9,681 nt of DNA from DAOVQB01 sp023128935. GTDB taxonomy: Bacteria; Eisenbacteria; RBG-16-71-46; CAIMUX01; WJJG01. Positions 1 to 6,620 of the stretch are shown here, piece after piece; position 1 is the first letter of the stretch, and every line of letters begins with the position of its first letter. Where the stretch lies: contig DAOVQB010000172.1 in NCBI GenBank assembly GCA_030628905.1, positions 1 through 9,681 on the forward strand. Direction: 5' to 3'. The notes below the pieces were generated by a model that was not told where the DNA came from, searched no databases, and saw nothing but the letters and a program-made list of their open reading frames with translations. Both the position numbers and the translations under genes were made by a program.

Positions 1-162
1 GGATGCAGGAATACGTGCTTCATGGAGGTTCATCACATCATTCCGCGCGAGCTCGGTGGTACGAACCACCCCAACAACCTTACCACTTTGTGCAGTACAT
101 GCCATAAGCTCTGGCATGACAAGAAGTTAGATGGGCGGCTGCTCAAGCGTGTTCTTGAATGA
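1..162 (+). CDS. HNH endonuclease, C-terminal 53 residues (5' end outside window)
   Basis: Frame 1 is open from the first base and stops with TGA at 160-162, giving 53 residues. Visible are a GC pair at residues 1-2 (probably the second Cys of an upstream CxxPGC-type zinc pair), the catalytic EVHHIIPRELGG segment at residues 9-20, the HNH asparagine in HPNNLTTLC (23-31), the second zinc pair CSTC (31-34) and the closing histidine in HKLWH (35-39). This is the standard beta-beta-alpha-metal fold of HNH nucleases, which cut DNA using a metal ion held by the histidines. The catalytic residues in view are intact, so nothing here suggests decay. What precedes the HNH domain, and therefore the biological role (phage, restriction, intron or housekeeping), cannot be seen. 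No terminator follows directly; a repeat array begins at base 161. Confidence 0.9.
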   Translation, partial: GCRNTCFMEVHHIIPRELGGTNHPNNLTTLCSTCHKLWHDKKLDGRLLKRVLE

Positions 163-220
163 TCGTGAGTGATTTCTAGTGATCGCGCGTGATCGCGAGT
201 TATCTCGAGTGATCAGGGGC
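161..220. repeat. Degenerate 10-bp tandem array, consensus GATCGCGAGT
   Basis: Six consecutive 10-base blocks align without gaps: GATCGTGAGT, GATTTCTAGT, GATCGCGCGT, GATCGCGAGT, TATCTCGAGT and GATCAGGGGC, the last decayed. The array overlaps the last two bases of the HNH stop codon. A 10-bp period is close to one helical turn, so the same face of the DNA would show the motif each time. It could be a protein-binding array or replication-slippage DNA. The repeats are seen directly; any role is unknown. Confidence 0.75.
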
Positions 221-222
221 GA

Positions 223-261
223 GGCAACACTAGGGACAGGCAACACTAGGGACAGGCAACA
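223..261. repeat. 16-bp tandem duplication
   Basis: GGCAACACTAGGGACA occurs at 223-238 and again, identical, at 239-254. A third partial copy (GGCAACA) follows at 255-261. It starts right after the 10-bp array. Perfect identity suggests recent slippage. No coding role is apparent. Confidence 0.85.
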
Positions 262-355
262 TCTTCCTGGAATTACAGTTATCCTTGAATGTAGCGTGAT
301 CCGGGAAACGTTCCAAGACACGCTCCAGAAGATTGGGTCCTTCCTCATAGCTGAG

Positions 356-377
356 AATCGCGATCCCCCTCGCGATT
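356..377. repeat. Perfect 8-bp inverted repeat (hairpin)
   Basis: AATCGCGA at 356-363 is followed by a 6-base loop TCCCCC and the exact reverse complement TCGCGATT at 370-377. No T-run follows, so it is not a typical intrinsic terminator. The arms share the core ATCGCGA with the 10-bp array at 161-220, which may hint at a common binding motif (inference). Confidence 0.55.
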
Positions 378-517
378 TGTGCGGGGATGATTGGCAACGG
401 TTTGGATCTACGATCCATATACTGAAACTTCCTTGGTGGCGCAGGCGAAGTTGCCTAGGATGCTGGCACCCTGTCCGCAGATGGCCTTGTTGCCTAGCTG
501 AATGGGCGCATTTGCTC

Positions 518-559
518 AAGGGAAGCCTCCGTAGTGAGTTAAGGGAAGCCTCCGTGGTG
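518..559. repeat. 19-bp direct repeat pair
   Basis: AAGGGAAGCCTCCGTRGTG occurs at 518-536 and 541-559 with a single A/G difference and a 4-base spacer, a 23-bp period. It lies just upstream of the terminator-like hairpin at 578-600 in a stretch with no convincing gene. Function unknown. Confidence 0.8.
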
Positions 560-577
560 CAGGCAAATAAGGTGCGT

Positions 578-600
578 CTCTAGGACAACTAGGGTTTTTT
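578..600 (+). terminator. Weak intrinsic-terminator-like hairpin with T6
   Basis: CTCTAG (578-583), loop GACAA (584-588) and CTAGGG (589-594) form a 6-bp stem with one G-T wobble, followed at once by six T (595-600). The shape is that of a Rho-independent terminator, but the stem is short. It would end transcription reading through from the HNH gene and separate it from the gene at 680. The remainder of 163-679 holds only the repeats listed and no gene that I can support. Confidence 0.4.
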
Positions 601-679
601 CGACAGGCTTCTGGCACTCGAGAACAGCGGGCATTGACAAGCTGGATGACCGTGAGTCAGCGGGAAAGGCCCACTAAGC

Positions 680-3600
680 ATGCAAGATATCACTGCAATC
701 GAACCCATGGCGATATGCGTCGATCGTTCGCGCGACGCATCGGGCGGTGAGGCGCTGCTTGAGCTGCGCCCAGAACGGATCTTCCAGGTTTCCGACTGCC
801 GCCAGCGCATCACGACCCGGCGGCTCAAAGGCTACGATGTCCTGGCGATCTGCACCAGCAGCCGCGCTGCACACAGCAAAACGGAGCTGGCAGCCATACG
901 CGCCTTCGTCCGGCGCGGGGGCGGCCTGATTCTGGCAGCCAATGCCGGACGCTTCGAGTGGGCCACGGGATTGGCGGCGGCGTGCCTGGGGGCTAATCGT
1001 GTGGCCGAACTGCTCGGATTCGGGTTTCTGCCGGTCTCCGACTTGGACCCCGACATCCATGGCCGCCGTGGCTTCTCTCGCGACCAGGTCCGCCTTACGC
1101 GCGCCGGCGAGCGCTTGGGCGTGGCACTGGGCGACATCCGACTGGGGCGCGCTGGACCGATTGCGGTGCCGCGCAAGGCGACGGTCTTGATGCGCGGTCC
1201 CAGCAGCGTGCCACTGGCTGCCACGGCTCGCTATGGGCGGGGGCTTGTCCTGGTCACTGGCGACGTGGAGATGTGGAACCTCCATTATCTGACCTGGGCA
1301 GCCATGCACTGGCTCTTGGCCGTTGCTCCACAGCGCAAGAGCCCGGCGGCGCGCCCTGCGCTCACCATAAGTGCTCCTCGCCGGCAGGTCAGGAAGGGCC
1401 CGGTTACGGTTGTCTATGGCGCCCGGTGCGCCCACCGCGCTCGCGCGGTACTGGGAACCGCCTGCAAGGTGTGGGATGTGATCATGCCGGTCTTTGGCCA
1501 AGGCAAGCAGCTCAAGACATGGCAGATCACTCTGGATCCGGGCTGCTATGGTTCGAACGAGTTGATGTTCGAGCTGCGTCCCGAACTGCGCAGCTTTATC
1601 GGGGATGACCTCCAACCAGCCGTACTGGCGGGAACGCTGGCGCAGCTTCTGGCCCACTGGTGCACCCTAACCCGGTTTGGCTGGCTGCTGCGTACATTCA
1701 ATGCACCGATCCGGTTCTACCTGGAGATGCAGGTCCTAGAGAAGTTGGGGTATGAAGCCTATGCCATGCAGCGGCGTCAGGCCTGTGCAGGTGGCCAGAC
1801 CCCCGATCTGGGCCGGGTCTACACCGACCTAGACGAGATCGCTCCGGTACGGCGGCTGTGGCTCGAGATTGCCGACAAGTTCGGTCCGCGTGCTTTCAGG
1901 AAGTTCATCGCGGCGGTTCCCAAGAAGGAACCGTATAAACATCTGCCGGACGAGGTCTATAGCCAGTTCGATAGATTCTCCTTCTTCCTGGCGCGGGCTC
2001 TCGGGCCTGCCGCCTACCGCTGGCTTGAAGCGCGTGGATTCACGTTGCGGCGCATTCCGCTCCAGCCGCCGGGTAGCACGGCGCTCAAGAAGGCTGTGCA
2101 ACGCGCGCTGTCACGCCTGATCGTAGACACCGAGGAACCGGCCGCCGACCGTTATGCAGCGCTACAAGCCTTGGCTTACGAACTCGTAGACGGCAAGGAC
2201 AGCCTGAACCGATGTGCCCGCCGGGCAAGATCGCGCCGGGATGCCACGGCGCTCGTGGCCATGACACAGCTCATATTGGCACGCGATGCGCGTGGACTGT
2301 CGGCGGCGCGCCGCTTCCTGCGCAGCCGGGATCGTGGTCTGGCTGCGGTCACCGCGCTACTATTGGGGTTGGAAGCGCGCGACGCAGAAGCCCTTGAGCT
2401 GCTCGCCCGACTGGCTGGTGAACAGGACACCCGCTTTCAACTCAGCGCTGGCCATGCCCTGCAGCTCGCAGGGAACAAGCACGCGCGGCGCTTCGCCTTC
2501 GCGAGCCTGCGTGGCTGCCACATGAAGGTGATCGAGGACGGCCTCAGGAAGGCGTTCCCGACTGTGGATGGTTATGAAGTGGCCAACACCTGGTGTATGC
2601 CGATGTTCCACTTCACGGCGCATGGCGCGGCCTTCTCGACCTACTACGTTGAATGGGTACACACAGCGCCACTCTGGCGGCGCCGCGGCTTGGCCCGCTT
2701 GGCTATGATTGCGGCGCTGGACAGCCGCTGGGACCGCGAGTGTGCAACAACCAGCTTGCACACGGGCGCACGCTGGGTGGCGCACGCGCTCTATCGCCAG
2801 TTCCGTTTGATTGACTACACCAGGTCAAGCATGTTCCGGAAACCGCTGCAGCTCGAGCCGCCGCTGCGTCCGCCCCGCGGGATCTCGGTGCGGCGTGCGA
2901 GGGTCGCCGATGCGCGCGCCGTCAGCGATTTCCTGCGCGACATCTGGTCGGCGCGGCCAGTACCGGTTGAGCGCCTGTATCCCTGGCCGGAGCGGGGGCC
3001 CGCGTTTCTAGCATTTGAGGGTCGCCGCTTGGTGGGCGCAGCTTCGGCCGAGCTGGAGGGTAAGAAGGCGCATCTGGAATTCATTGCGCTGGCCAAGTTC
3101 AAGAAGAAGGCCCCCAAGCGAGGCAAGCAGGGTGGGGACGGCAATGAAGACAGGGATGGCAGAGAAGATGGAGACGGCAGGGGAGATGGAGACGGCAGAG
3201 AAGATGGAGACGGCAGGGGAGATGGAGACGGCAGGGGAGATGGAGACGGCAGGGGAGATGGAGACGGCAGGGAAGACGGGGATGGTAAGCAGGCCGCCGA
3301 AGCCCCCCGTGAAAAGGCCGGTCTGGCGCTGCTTCGCCGGCTGCACCGTGAGCTCGTGCGGTGCGGTGCCAAGGAGATCGATCATCATATCTGGCACCCG
3401 CGCTATGACGATTTCGCCTTCTGGCTCATGCGCCGCGCCGGCTACGGCACGCGGCCCGGTGGGTCCGTGGAGCTATGCCGGATCAACAGTCTGGTGCAAT
3501 TCCTGCAGGAGATGGTGCCGGTGTACAGGCAGCGCCTGGCCGATAGCCGGCTGTGGCGTGACTGGACAGGGACGATTCTGATTGAGGGCGGGTCGCATAG

Positions 3601-3850
3601 GGCCTGTATGCAGATTGCACAGGGAGCCGTGCGGGTGACGGGTGATGTTCCCAAGCGAACCGCTAGGCAGCGGCCCCGCGAGCCGATCATTGTCATCCGC
3701 GGTGGGGAGGAAGAGGTGCAGCGGATTGCGCTGGGGGTTGCCTCGCCCTATGAAGAGCACCTGCAGCTCCGCGTCCAAATGGCGCCGGCTGTCAATCGCA
3801 TGACCAAGAAGCTGCTGGAGACGCTCTTCCCACGAGTGATCAGGGAGTAG
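680..3850 (+). CDS. 1056-aa multidomain protein: amidotransferase-like / gluzincin-like / helical repeats / GNAT / degenerate GNAT / SCP2-like
   Basis: The ATG at 680 is the only start after the in-frame TGA at 653-655; a GGGAAAGG Shine-Dalgarno-like tract lies at 662-669. Residues ~1-220 read as a class I amidotransferase-like (DUF4350/ThuA-type) Rossmann domain, with YDVLAI, RRGGGLILAANAG and GRGLVLVTGD strands. Residues ~250-470 resemble the helical tail of M60/M1-type gluzincin peptidases, but where HExxH is expected there is QLLAH (322-326), so it is probably not a working protease. Residues ~480-620 are HEAT-like helices. Residues ~625-730 form a GNAT domain with the acetyl-CoA loop motif WRRRGLA (666-672). 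A second GNAT starts at ~735 and lacks that loop; an Asp/Gly-rich repeat (822-869) sits there instead. Residues ~935-1056 look like an SCP2/Eis C-terminal domain. The last three domains match the Eis order, which suggests N-acetylation of an unknown amine. No signal peptide or membrane segment is seen. The overall function is not known to me. Confidence 0.85.
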   Translation: MQDITAIEPMAICVDRSRDASGGEALLELRPERIFQVSDCRQRITTRRLKGYDVLAICTSSRAAHSKTELAAIRAFVRRGGGLILAANAGRFEWATGLAAACLGANRVAELLGFGFLPVSDLDPDIHGRRGFSRDQVRLTRAGERLGVALGDIRLGRAGPIAVPRKATVLMRGPSSVPLAATARYGRGLVLVTGDVEMWNLHYLTWAAMHWLLAVAPQRKSPAARPALTISAPRRQVRKGPVTVVYGARCAHRARAVLGTACKVWDVIMPVFGQGKQLKTWQITLDPGCYGSNELMFELRPELRSFIGDDLQPAVLAGTLAQLLAHWCTLTRFGWLLRTFNAPIRFYLEMQVLEKLGYEAYAMQRRQACAGGQTPDLGRVYTDLDEIAPVRRLWLEIADKFGPRAFRKFIAAVPKKEPYKHLPDEVYSQFDRFSFFLARALGPAAYRWLEARGFTLRRIPLQPPGSTALKKAVQRALSRLIVDTEEPAADRYAALQALAYELVDGKDSLNRCARRARSRRDATALVAMTQLILARDARGLSAARRFLRSRDRGLAAVTALLLGLEARDAEALELLARLAGEQDTRFQLSAGHALQLAGNKHARRFAFASLRGCHMKVIEDGLRKAFPTVDGYEVANTWCMPMFHFTAHGAAFSTYYVEWVHTAPLWRRRGLARLAMIAALDSRWDRECATTSLHTGARWVAHALYRQFRLIDYTRSSMFRKPLQLEPPLRPPRGISVRRARVADARAVSDFLRDIWSARPVPVERLYPWPERGPAFLAFEGRRLVGAASAELEGKKAHLEFIALAKFKKKAPKRGKQGGDGNEDRDGREDGDGRGDGDGREDGDGRGDGDGRGDGDGRGDGDGREDGDGKQAAEAPREKAGLALLRRLHRELVRCGAKEIDHHIWHPRYDDFAFWLMRRAGYGTRPGGSVELCRINSLVQFLQEMVPVYRQRLADSRLWRDWTGTILIEGGSHRACMQIAQGAVRVTGDVPKRTARQRPREPIIVIRGGEEEVQRIALGVASPYEEHLQLRVQMAPAVNRMTKKLLETLFPRVIRE
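3143..3286 (+). repeat. In-frame minisatellite, 8 x 18 bp, encoding Asp/Gly-rich hexapeptides
   Basis: Eight head-to-tail 18-base units, typically AGGGGAGATGGAGACGGC, encode NEDRDG, REDGDG, RGDGDG, REDGDG, RGDGDG three times, then REDGDG (residues 822-869 of the host protein). The central units are identical at the DNA level apart from an AGAGAA/AGGGGA alternation, while the end units have drifted. Because 18 is a multiple of 3, copy-number change keeps the host frame. A basic stretch (KFKKKAPKRGKQ) comes directly before it. The DxDG spacing is like Ca2+-binding loops, but a plain charged linker is equally possible. Confidence 0.95.
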
Positions 3851-4035
3851 CGTTCCCACCTTCATCTGCTGCGATCTCTATGGCAACGATGCCGGCCTGA
3901 CAAGGGCTGCGCACGTGGGAGATCATGCCGCGGTTTGCTGAAGCCTCATCGAATAGATGCGATCATATTGCATTTGAGTATGGCTTGTTTGGCTGCTGCT
4001 CGTTTCTTTCAAACCCACGTCTAAGTCTATCACAG

Positions 4036-4191
4036 ATTGCTGCCGATGTAGCAGGAGTGCAGGAGTGGCGAGACTGCCGCGCCGAGGCGCTGCAATCGGG
4101 ATCACATCACAGTGCACATCTCATCGGATATTGCTGTCGATGTAACGTAGGGGTGGGGCGCTCCAATCGGGATCACATCACAATGCGCATC
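4036..4191. repeat. Diverged tandem duplication upstream of the chemoreceptor gene
   Basis: Copy 1 (4036-4120) and copy 2 (4130-4191) both begin with ATTGCTGYCGATGTA and end with a 35-bp block that matches at 32 of 35 positions: 4086-4120 and 4157-4191, sharing CAATCGGGATCACATCACA. Copy 1 has about 23 extra bases in its middle. The rest of 3851-4392 holds no gene, terminator or promoter I can support. The pair could be operator sites for the receptor gene or simply duplicated DNA. Confidence 0.75.
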
Positions 4192-4377
4192 GCATCATTC
4201 GCGGTATGGGCAAGGCGGACGACAAAGCCATGATCCTGCTCGATATAGGTCGAGTCCTGAGGAGCGAGGCAAGCGAATTGGGCACTCGGTTCGCGTGAGG
4301 TAGTCTGGTCACTTCGGCTATGCATGTGTGAATGGAGAGCATCGTGCCGATTGGCTCTGTGTTCACAAGACCGTGGC

Positions 4378-4385
4378 AAGGGGGG
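4378..4385 (+). promoter_or_regulatory. Ribosome binding site that sets the chemoreceptor start
   Basis: AAGGGGGG lies 7 bases before the ATG at 4393. An in-frame ATG at 4324 would add 23 residues (MCEWRASC...) ahead of the typical MCP beginning MFKNMKLGTKIVGGF, and it has no comparable tract. The ATG at 4393 is therefore preferred. Confidence 0.75.
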
Positions 4386-4392
4386 CAAGTTG

Positions 4393-6369
4393 ATGTTCAA
4401 GAACATGAAACTGGGAACCAAGATTGTTGGCGGCTTTGCCGTAGTGCTGGTATTGACTGCTGCCGTAGCTTATCTAGGGTATAATGGCTTGCATAGTACC
4501 GTCCTCAGGGTGGAAACGGGGGATGATGCCAATCGCATAGTCAAGTACATAAAGGATTGCCGCCAAGCAGAGAAGAATTTCATGCTGCGCGGTGATGAAA
4601 TATATGTAACCAAGAATAGTGAGCTAGCGGAATCCGTCTACGAGCAGATTCGTGAAACGAAGTCAAAGCTCCATGATGCGGCGGACATCAGCGACGTTGA
4701 GAACGCCGGCGGGCAGATTCAAGCATATGAGAAGGCCTTCGCGCAATTGGTTGGGTTCTATGAGCAACAGAAGAAAGCAGATGCACAAATGGTTGAGAAC
4801 GCAAGGGCTGTCATAGCTGCATGTGAGGCCATGCGTGCTGACCAGAAGCAGAAGCTGGGCAGAGAGATTGCCGACCCCAACAGCACTCCTGAGCAGATCG
4901 AGGACAGATTGTGGAAGGCGGATGCAGGCAACCGGCTCATCAAGTTTTCTCTGGACATGCGGCGGCATGAAAAGAACTTTATGCTTCGTGGTGAAGAAGA
5001 GTCTGTACAGAAGGTCGAGGGAATCCTAATAGACACGTACGCGTTGTGCGACGAACTGAATGCCCGGTTCAAGCAGCAAGTGAACAAGGATCAGGTTGCT
5101 AAGGCGAAGTCCTGCGTAGAGAAATATGGTAGCGCGTTTGGTCTTTGGCAGGAACTCTTTCATGAGGGGCTAAAGCAGGAAGAGGCCATGGTGGCTGCTG
5201 CCAGGGCGGGTGCTGAAAGCTGTGAAATACTGCGCGCGGGGCAAAAGGAAAAGATGGACGCCGGAATCGCCCGGGCTACCAGCATGATCGTGATCGGGGC
5301 TTTGTTGGCTATTGCGCTAGGCTCGCTGCTGGCATTCGTCATTACGCGCGGCATCACGAAGCCGATCAATCGAATCATTGCTGATCTTATGGATGGTGCC
5401 GAGCAAGTCGCGGGCGCATCCGGGCAGGTTTCGGCATCCAGCCAATCGTTAGCGGAGGGCGCGAGCGAGCAGGCGGCGGCGCTCGAGGAGACCTCCAGTT
5501 CGCTGGAAGAGATCTCGTCGATGACGCAGCGCAACACCGGTAGTGCCCGGGAGGCCAATGGACTGATGAACGAATCCGGCCAATTGGTCACCAGCGGTCA
5601 GGAGTCGATGGGGCGGCTGAATAGCGCCATTGCTGAAATCAAGGAATCCTCGGACCAGACAGCCAAGATCGTCAAGACGATTGACGAGATTGCCTTCCAG
5701 ACGAACCTGCTAGCCCTGAATGCCGCAGTAGAGGCCGCACGGGCCGGCGATGCGGGGAAGGGCTTTGCAGTTGTGGCCGAGGAGGTGCGCAACCTTGCGC
5801 AGCGGTCTGCCGAGGCCGCGCGGAATACTTCAGAGCTGATCGAGGAATCAGTCAACAACTCCGAGCGTGGGGTGGGGGTGGCTGAGGAGACATCCAAGGC
5901 ACTAGAGGCGATCACAGAGAGCACCGGGAAAGCGGGCCAAATAGTCGCGCAGATTGTGGCTGCCTCAGAGGAGCAGACGACGGGGATTGAGCAGGTCAAC
6001 ACAGCCGTAGCCCAGATGGATACGGTAACGCAGCAGAACGCTGCCAACGCGGAAGAGTCTGCGTCGGCCTCCGAGGAGCTGAACGCGCAAGCCGAGCAGC
6101 TCAAATCCGTGGTCGGTCAATTACGCGTGCTGGTTGGCGGGTCGGCAATGGCGGTGGAGGGGAATAGGACGAGCCGAGTGCACCATGATGTCAATGTTTC
6201 CCATCACACGCCTGCGCATCATGGGCTGCATGTCGTGCAGGCAAAGCCCACGCCCATGAAGAACGCACCCACCCCGGCGCCGACTCATGAGGTCGCTGCC
6301 CAATTCCATAACCTGCCGCCAGAGAACATCATTCCCTTGGAGGATGACAAGGAAATCGCCAGCTTCTAG
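4393..6369 (+). CDS. Methyl-accepting chemotaxis protein with HBM-type (helical bimodular) sensor domain
   Basis: This is a 658-aa inner-membrane chemoreceptor that would signal through CheW/CheA to the flagellar or pilus motor. TM1 is at ~8-29 (TKIVGGFAVVLVLTAAVAYL) and TM2 at ~298-317. Between them lies a ~265-residue all-helical sensor. It holds two copies of the identical octapeptide EKNFMLRG, at 60-67 and 193-200, one per module, as expected of HBM domains. HBM receptors such as McpS (organic acids) and McpU (polyamines) bind small molecules; the ligand here is unknown. A short HAMP-like TRGITKPINRII segment follows TM2. The cytoplasmic hairpin tip, EIAFQTNLLALNAAVEAARA, starts at 432. 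Flanking AEEVRNLAQRSAEAA and EEQ/EETS stretches look like methylation helices. The tail has a His-rich linker (597-612) and ends PLEDDKEIASF, without a clear CheR-binding xWxxF pentapeptide. No che genes are adjacent, so it is an orphan receptor. A terminator follows 33 bases after the stop. Confidence 0.95.
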   Translation: MFKNMKLGTKIVGGFAVVLVLTAAVAYLGYNGLHSTVLRVETGDDANRIVKYIKDCRQAEKNFMLRGDEIYVTKNSELAESVYEQIRETKSKLHDAADISDVENAGGQIQAYEKAFAQLVGFYEQQKKADAQMVENARAVIAACEAMRADQKQKLGREIADPNSTPEQIEDRLWKADAGNRLIKFSLDMRRHEKNFMLRGEEESVQKVEGILIDTYALCDELNARFKQQVNKDQVAKAKSCVEKYGSAFGLWQELFHEGLKQEEAMVAAARAGAESCEILRAGQKEKMDAGIARATSMIVIGALLAIALGSLLAFVITRGITKPINRIIADLMDGAEQVAGASGQVSASSQSLAEGASEQAAALEETSSSLEEISSMTQRNTGSAREANGLMNESGQLVTSGQESMGRLNSAIAEIKESSDQTAKIVKTIDEIAFQTNLLALNAAVEAARAGDAGKGFAVVAEEVRNLAQRSAEAARNTSELIEESVNNSERGVGVAEETSKALEAITESTGKAGQIVAQIVAASEEQTTGIEQVNTAVAQMDTVTQQNAANAEESASASEELNAQAEQLKSVVGQLRVLVGGSAMAVEGNRTSRVHHDVNVSHHTPAHHGLHVVQAKPTPMKNAPTPAPTHEVAAQFHNLPPENIIPLEDDKEIASF

Positions 6370-6402
6370 GGCGAGCTTGGGATACCAAGGACAATTCATG
6401 TA

Positions 6403-6455
6403 ATTGCAGACGGCCGTAACCGGTGTTATATCAGCCGGTTACGGCCTTTTGCAAT
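6403..6455 (+). terminator. Strong intrinsic terminator after the chemoreceptor gene
   Basis: GGCCGTAACCGG (6412-6423) pairs perfectly with CCGGTTACGGCC (6435-6446) across an 11-base loop, followed by TTTT. Outside a 3x3 internal loop, ATTGCA (6403-6408) pairs with TGCAAT (6450-6455). The 12-bp GC-rich stem makes this the most convincing terminator in the window. The stem is symmetrical, but no T-run is present for minus-strand transcription. Confidence 0.9.
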
Positions 6456-6564
6456 AGTCTCTCTGGCTCCGTTGCCACATAACCGACCACTCCCACCGCA
6501 GTCAGCGCGATCACTTGGATCAGGCAGGCAGAGCAGGGCCGTAGAGGCGTGGAGATGCGCGGTC

Positions 6565-6584
6565 ACAGCATGTTAGCATGCTGT
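6565..6584. repeat. Perfect 8-bp inverted repeat upstream of the SGNH gene
   Basis: ACAGCATG (6565-6572), TTAG loop, CATGCTGT (6577-6584). It lies 37 bases before the preferred SGNH start at 6621 and is not followed by T. It could be an operator dyad or a leader hairpin; nothing in the sequence decides. The remainder of 6456-6620 shows no clear promoter. Confidence 0.55.
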
Positions 6585-6620
6585 ATGGATTCGGGCTGCC
6601 CGGAGCGATGGATAGCAATC

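Noticed and set aside
179..583. 134-codon open frame across the repeat-rich stretch
   Set aside because: Its residues come from tandem repeats and show no domain-like pattern; composition is unlike neighbouring proteins and the start has no ribosome binding site.
634..662. Perfect TTGACA (-35) at 634-639 ahead of the gene at 680
   Set aside because: No TATAAT-like hexamer lies 16-18 bases downstream, so I could not support a sigma-70 promoter.
2815..3397. Long minus-strand open frames with Ser/Pro or Val/Ser/Pro repeats
   Set aside because: They are antisense readings of the 18-bp minisatellite, which keeps all frames open.
4086..4191. Two 35-bp repeats separated by 36 bp, like one CRISPR repeat-spacer-repeat unit
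   Set aside because: Only two copies, three mismatches, similarity extends beyond the repeats, and there are no cas genes.
3925..4233. 102-codon open frame upstream of the chemoreceptor
   Set aside because: It runs through the duplicated block and shows no recognisable domain or conserved pattern.
6431..6514. 27-codon minus-strand frame with a hydrophobic stretch (VIALTAVGVVGYVATEPE)
   Set aside because: It would need a GTG start, overlaps the terminator stem and has no clear ribosome binding site; tantalising but unsupported.
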